The translations under genes and the position numbers were made by a program. The notes under the pieces are model-generated. The model made no database searches. It was not told where the DNA came from and saw only the letters and a list, made by a program, of their open reading frames with translations. Positions 61,665 through 64,000 of a DNA stretch of 64,000 nucleotides are shown one piece after another. Every line of letters begins with the position of its first letter. Within the stretch, counting starts at the first letter, position 1. The DNA is from Comamonas sp. JUb58 (GTDB taxonomy: Bacteria > Pseudomonadota > Gammaproteobacteria > Burkholderiales > Burkholderiaceae_C). The stretch spans positions 248,001 to 312,000 of the forward strand of contig NZ_SOAL01000001.1 in the NCBI RefSeq assembly GCF_004364775.1. The letters are read 5' to 3'.

Positions 61665-62913
61665 AACGCAGCGCCTCGGCGGGGTTCACGCGGCTGGCGC
61701 GCCAGCTGGGGTACAGGGTGGCCACAAAGGCCAGGATCAGGGAGATGACAGTAATCGGCACGATGTCGCTGCGCTGGGGCTCGCTCGGCATCTGGCTGAT
61801 CAGGTAGATGTCCTTGGGCAGGAAGCTGGTGTGCAGTGCGCGCTCGATGGCGGGCACGATGACATCGATATTGCAGGCCACCAGGAGACCCAGGCCCAGG
61901 CCGACCAGGGTGCCGATGACACCCACCAGCGCGCCCTGCACCACAAACACGCCCATGATGCTGCGCGGGCTGGCGCCCAAGGTGCGCAGGATGGCGATAT
62001 CGGCACGCTTGTCGGTGACGGTCATCACCAGGGTGGTCACCAGGTTGAAGGCGGCCACGGCGACGATCAGGGTCAGGATGATGAACATCATGCGTTTTTC
62101 CACCTGAACGGCGGCAAACCAGGTCTTGTTCTGCTGCGTCCAGTCGCGGATCAGCAGGTGGCCGCTCAGGCTGTGGGCCAGCTGCTGGGTCACCTCAGGG
62201 GCCTGGTGCAGGTCCTTGAGCTTGAGGCGCACGCCGGTCGGGCCTTCCAGGCGGAACAGGCGCTCGGCATCCTCATGGTGCATCAGCACCAGGGTGGAGT
62301 CGTACTCGTAGTGGCCGGAGTTGAAGGTGCCCACCACCTGCATCTGTTTGAGGCGGGGCACGGTGCCGGCCGGGGTGACCTGGCCGCTGGGCACGATCAG
62401 GGTGACCTGGTCGCCCTGGCCCACGCCCAGAATACGCGCCAGCTCGGAGCCCAGCACCACATTGAAGCTGCCCGGTGTGAGCGCCTGCAAACTGCTCTGG
62501 TCGATGCCGGTGGTCATGTCGGTGACCTCGGGCTCCAACGCCGGGTCAATGCCGCGCAGCAGCGCGCCGCGCATGTCTTCACCCCGGGCGACCAGCGCCT
62601 GGGCAGAGACAAAAGGCGCCGCGCCAATCACATTGGGGTTGGCCTTGGCCTCGGCAATGGTGCGGGCCGGATCGGGCAAGGCATCGCCGCCGGGCGTGAA
62701 GATCTCGATATGCGAGACCACGCTGAGCATGCGGTCGCGCACCTCTTTTTGAAAACCGTTCATCACCGACAGCACGATGATCAAGGCCGCCACCCCCAAG
62801 GCAATGCCCAGCATGGACACGCCCGAGATGAACGAAATAAACCCATTGCGCCGGGTTGCCCGACCCGCACGGGTGTAGCGCCAGCCCAGCGCCAATTCAT
62901 AGGGAATCTGCAT
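61657..62913 (-). CDS. Lipoprotein-releasing ABC transporter permease LolC/LolE
   Basis: A 418-residue inner-membrane permease. [50 protein letters not shown] is the LolC/E N-terminus (first membrane segment). The large periplasmic domain is followed by three C-terminal segments, with [40 protein letters not shown] and [19 protein letters not shown] at the end. Only one such permease gene is present, as in bacteria with a single LolF-type subunit, so LolC and LolE cannot be told apart. Confidence 0.93.
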   Translation of the reverse strand: MQIPYELALGWRYTRAGRATRRNGFISFISGVSMLGIALGVAALIIVLSVMNGFQKEVRDRMLSVVSHIEIFTPGGDALPDPARTIAEAKANPNVIGAAPFVSAQALVARGEDMRGALLRGIDPALEPEVTDMTTGIDQSSLQALTPGSFNVVLGSELARILGVGQGDQVTLIVPSGQVTPAGTVPRLKQMQVVGTFNSGHYEYDSTLVLMHHEDAERLFRLEGPTGVRLKLKDLHQAPEVTQQLAHSLSGHLLIRDWTQQNKTWFAAVQVEKRMMFIILTLIVAVAAFNLVTTLVMTVTDKRADIAILRTLGASPRSIMGVFVVQGALVGVIGTLVGLGLGLLVACNIDVIVPAIERALHTSFLPKDIYLISQMPSEPQRSDIVPITVISLILAFVATLYPSWRASRVNPAEALRYE

Positions 62914-63011
62914 AAATCGTTCTAAAAATGTAGATGGTGCCGGTTGGGCCTTAGAAGCTTCTTAATCCACTGCACCGCAAACCGCATTGTGGCATCGCCG
63001 ACAATAGACCC

Positions 63012-63932
63012 ATGTCGGAAAACCAGCATTTGATCATCTCCTACGCGGCCACGGACGAGCCGGGCTGCCAGCAAGCCTTGCAGGCGCTGCCCCTGCCGAA
63101 CCTGCAACGCCTGCTGCGGCAGTGGTCCGTCAGCGCCAGCGACAACGGCGCGCTGGAAGATTTTGCCCCGCCCCATGAACGTGTGCTGGCCCAGGCCATG
63201 GGCCTGCCGCCCAAGGCCACGCCCTGGGCGGCGCTGTATCAGTTGCAAAACGGCCAGGCACCGGGCGATGCCGGCTGGGCCTTTCTCTCGCCCTGCCACT
63301 GGCAGATCTCGCCCGACCAGGTGCGCATGAGCGAGTTGTCTGCCGCGCAGATGAGCGACGAGGAATCGCGCAGCCTGCTGGCCATCATGGCGCCCTGGTT
63401 TAGCGAAGACGGCATTGAACTGGTCTACGACCGGCCCGACCGCTGGCTGGCACGCGGCCCGGTGTTTGCGCAGCTCGATACCGCTGCGCTGGACCGCATT
63501 GCGCTGCGCGATGTGCGGCCCTGGCAGCCCGACAAAGCGCAAGCCGCCGTGCTGCAGCGCCTGCAGACCGAGATGCAGATGCTGCTCTACACCCACGCCT
63601 TCAGCGATGCACGCGAGGCCAGTGGCCGCGCGCCCATCAATTCCTTCTGGGTGCACGGCGCAGGCGCCCTGCCCGCCGGCTACCAGCCACCCGCCCAGGT
63701 GCCGGTGCTGAATACTGCGTTGCGCGACAGCGCCCTGGTGGGCGACTGGCGCAGCTGGCAGCAGCAGTGGCAGCAGCTGGATGCGACCCTGGCCAGCACC
63801 GCCTGGAGCCGGATCAGCCTCTGCGGCGAGAAAAATGCCATCACCCTGGCACCCCCAGCCCCCGGCTGGCTACCGAAAATCAAGCAATGGCTGGCACCGA
63901 CCAAGCCCTTGGCGCTTCTGAGTTCCCTATGA
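63012..63932 (+). CDS. Phosphoglycerate-mutase-like hypothetical protein upstream of recJ
   Basis: A 306-residue protein. It begins MSENQHLIISYAATDEPGCQQAL and contains a WVHGAGALP motif and SEDGIELVYDRPDRWLARGPVF. In related genomes this position before recJ is often annotated as a 2,3-bisphosphoglycerate-independent phosphoglycerate mutase-like protein. The catalytic alkaline-phosphatase-superfamily residues are not recognisable here, so the name is only a family label. The TGA overlaps the recJ ATG. Confidence 0.7.
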   Translation: MSENQHLIISYAATDEPGCQQALQALPLPNLQRLLRQWSVSASDNGALEDFAPPHERVLAQAMGLPPKATPWAALYQLQNGQAPGDAGWAFLSPCHWQISPDQVRMSELSAAQMSDEESRSLLAIMAPWFSEDGIELVYDRPDRWLARGPVFAQLDTAALDRIALRDVRPWQPDKAQAAVLQRLQTEMQMLLYTHAFSDAREASGRAPINSFWVHGAGALPAGYQPPAQVPVLNTALRDSALVGDWRSWQQQWQQLDATLASTAWSRISLCGEKNAITLAPPAPGWLPKIKQWLAPTKPLALLSSL

Positions 63933-64000
63933 AAATTCTGGCTAGAGATATTCCCCCGCGCACCGTCTGGGCGCTGGAGCAGGCAGGTGTGCACCCACTG
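63929..64000 (+). CDS. recJ: Single-stranded-DNA-specific exonuclease RecJ (5' end only)
   Basis: ATG 63929 overlaps the preceding stop. The visible 24 residues (MKILARDIPPRTVWALEQAG...) match the start of betaproteobacterial RecJ. The rest lies beyond the window. Confidence 0.75.
   Translation, partial: MKILARDIPPRTVWALEQAGVHPL

Noticed and set aside
1..64000. tRNA, rRNA or intact insertion sequence
   Set aside because: No cloverleaf, rRNA core sequence or transposase with terminal repeats was recognised on either strand.

Overview
The window is GC-rich, densely packed chromosomal DNA of a betaproteobacterium. It most resembles the Comamonadaceae (Comamonas/Delftia/Acidovorax type). This rests on several family traits: a Bug/TctC solute-binding protein with CoA-transferase and enoyl-CoA hydratase partners, separate tctAB genes, DUF3422, DUF2076 and DUF3455 proteins, LolCE/LolD, and a RecJ start preceded by a phosphoglycerate-mutase-like gene. 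No rRNA, tRNA, CRISPR array or intact insertion sequence was seen. The genus is inferred from gene content, not from a marker gene.

Layout. 1-3.7 kb: a minus-strand catabolic operon (nitronate monooxygenase, enoyl-CoA hydratase, class III CoA-transferase, Bug receptor) behind a near-perfect 29-bp palindrome. 4.3-9.4 kb: a small hypothetical gene, a flavin reductase, and an NMT1/THI5-type ABC importer with two tandem binding proteins. The importer promoter carries a consensus sigma-54 element and a perfect NtrC-type palindrome. 9.4-12.3 kb: a dispersed-repeat copy, then an ECF sigma/anti-sigma pair with a DUF3455 lipoprotein and a fasciclin protein. 12.7-17.3 kb: a FadR-type regulator and an AT-rich island holding one 1206-residue SIR2-NACHT (STAND) protein, very probably an anti-phage defence gene. 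17.4-23.5 kb: the tightly overlapped four-gene ligase-associated DNA repair operon (exonuclease, ATP-dependent ligase, Lhr-like helicase, metallophosphoesterase). 23.8-27.2 kb: stress-type genes (membrane protein, a 24-residue membrane peptide, catalase HPII).

27.5-33.7 kb: a complete tetronate (threonate/erythronate) catabolic operon with its own GntP-type permease and RpiR regulator; its aldolase lacks two expected active-site residues. 33.7-34.5 kb: a poorly coding region with a diverged internal repeat and one possible exported small protein. 34.5-36.6 kb: an OmpR-type two-component system. 36.6-40.3 kb: a second sigma-54 promoter driving an MFS transporter and a hydantoin-racemase-like gene, with a convergent D-amino-acid dehydrogenase/NUDIX pair. 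41-48.4 kb: housekeeping and accessory genes (quinone oxidoreductase, two EamA exporters, DUF2076, an SDR with an altered catalytic motif, DUF3422). 47.7-53 kb: a FecI-FecR-TonB receptor-DUF4198 iron-uptake unit with a Fur box. 53.1-55.1 kb: tctAB without tctC. 55.4-64 kb: an orphan PilB-like ATPase, a spermidine-synthase-like protein, a LysR regulator, DUF2798, deoxyinosine glycosylase, TatD, LolD/LolCE, a phosphoglycerate-mutase-like protein and the start of recJ.

The standout item is the SIR2-NACHT gene in its AT-rich island. Second are the two sigma-54-controlled nitrogen-scavenging modules. All calls come from reading the sequence; no database search was run.
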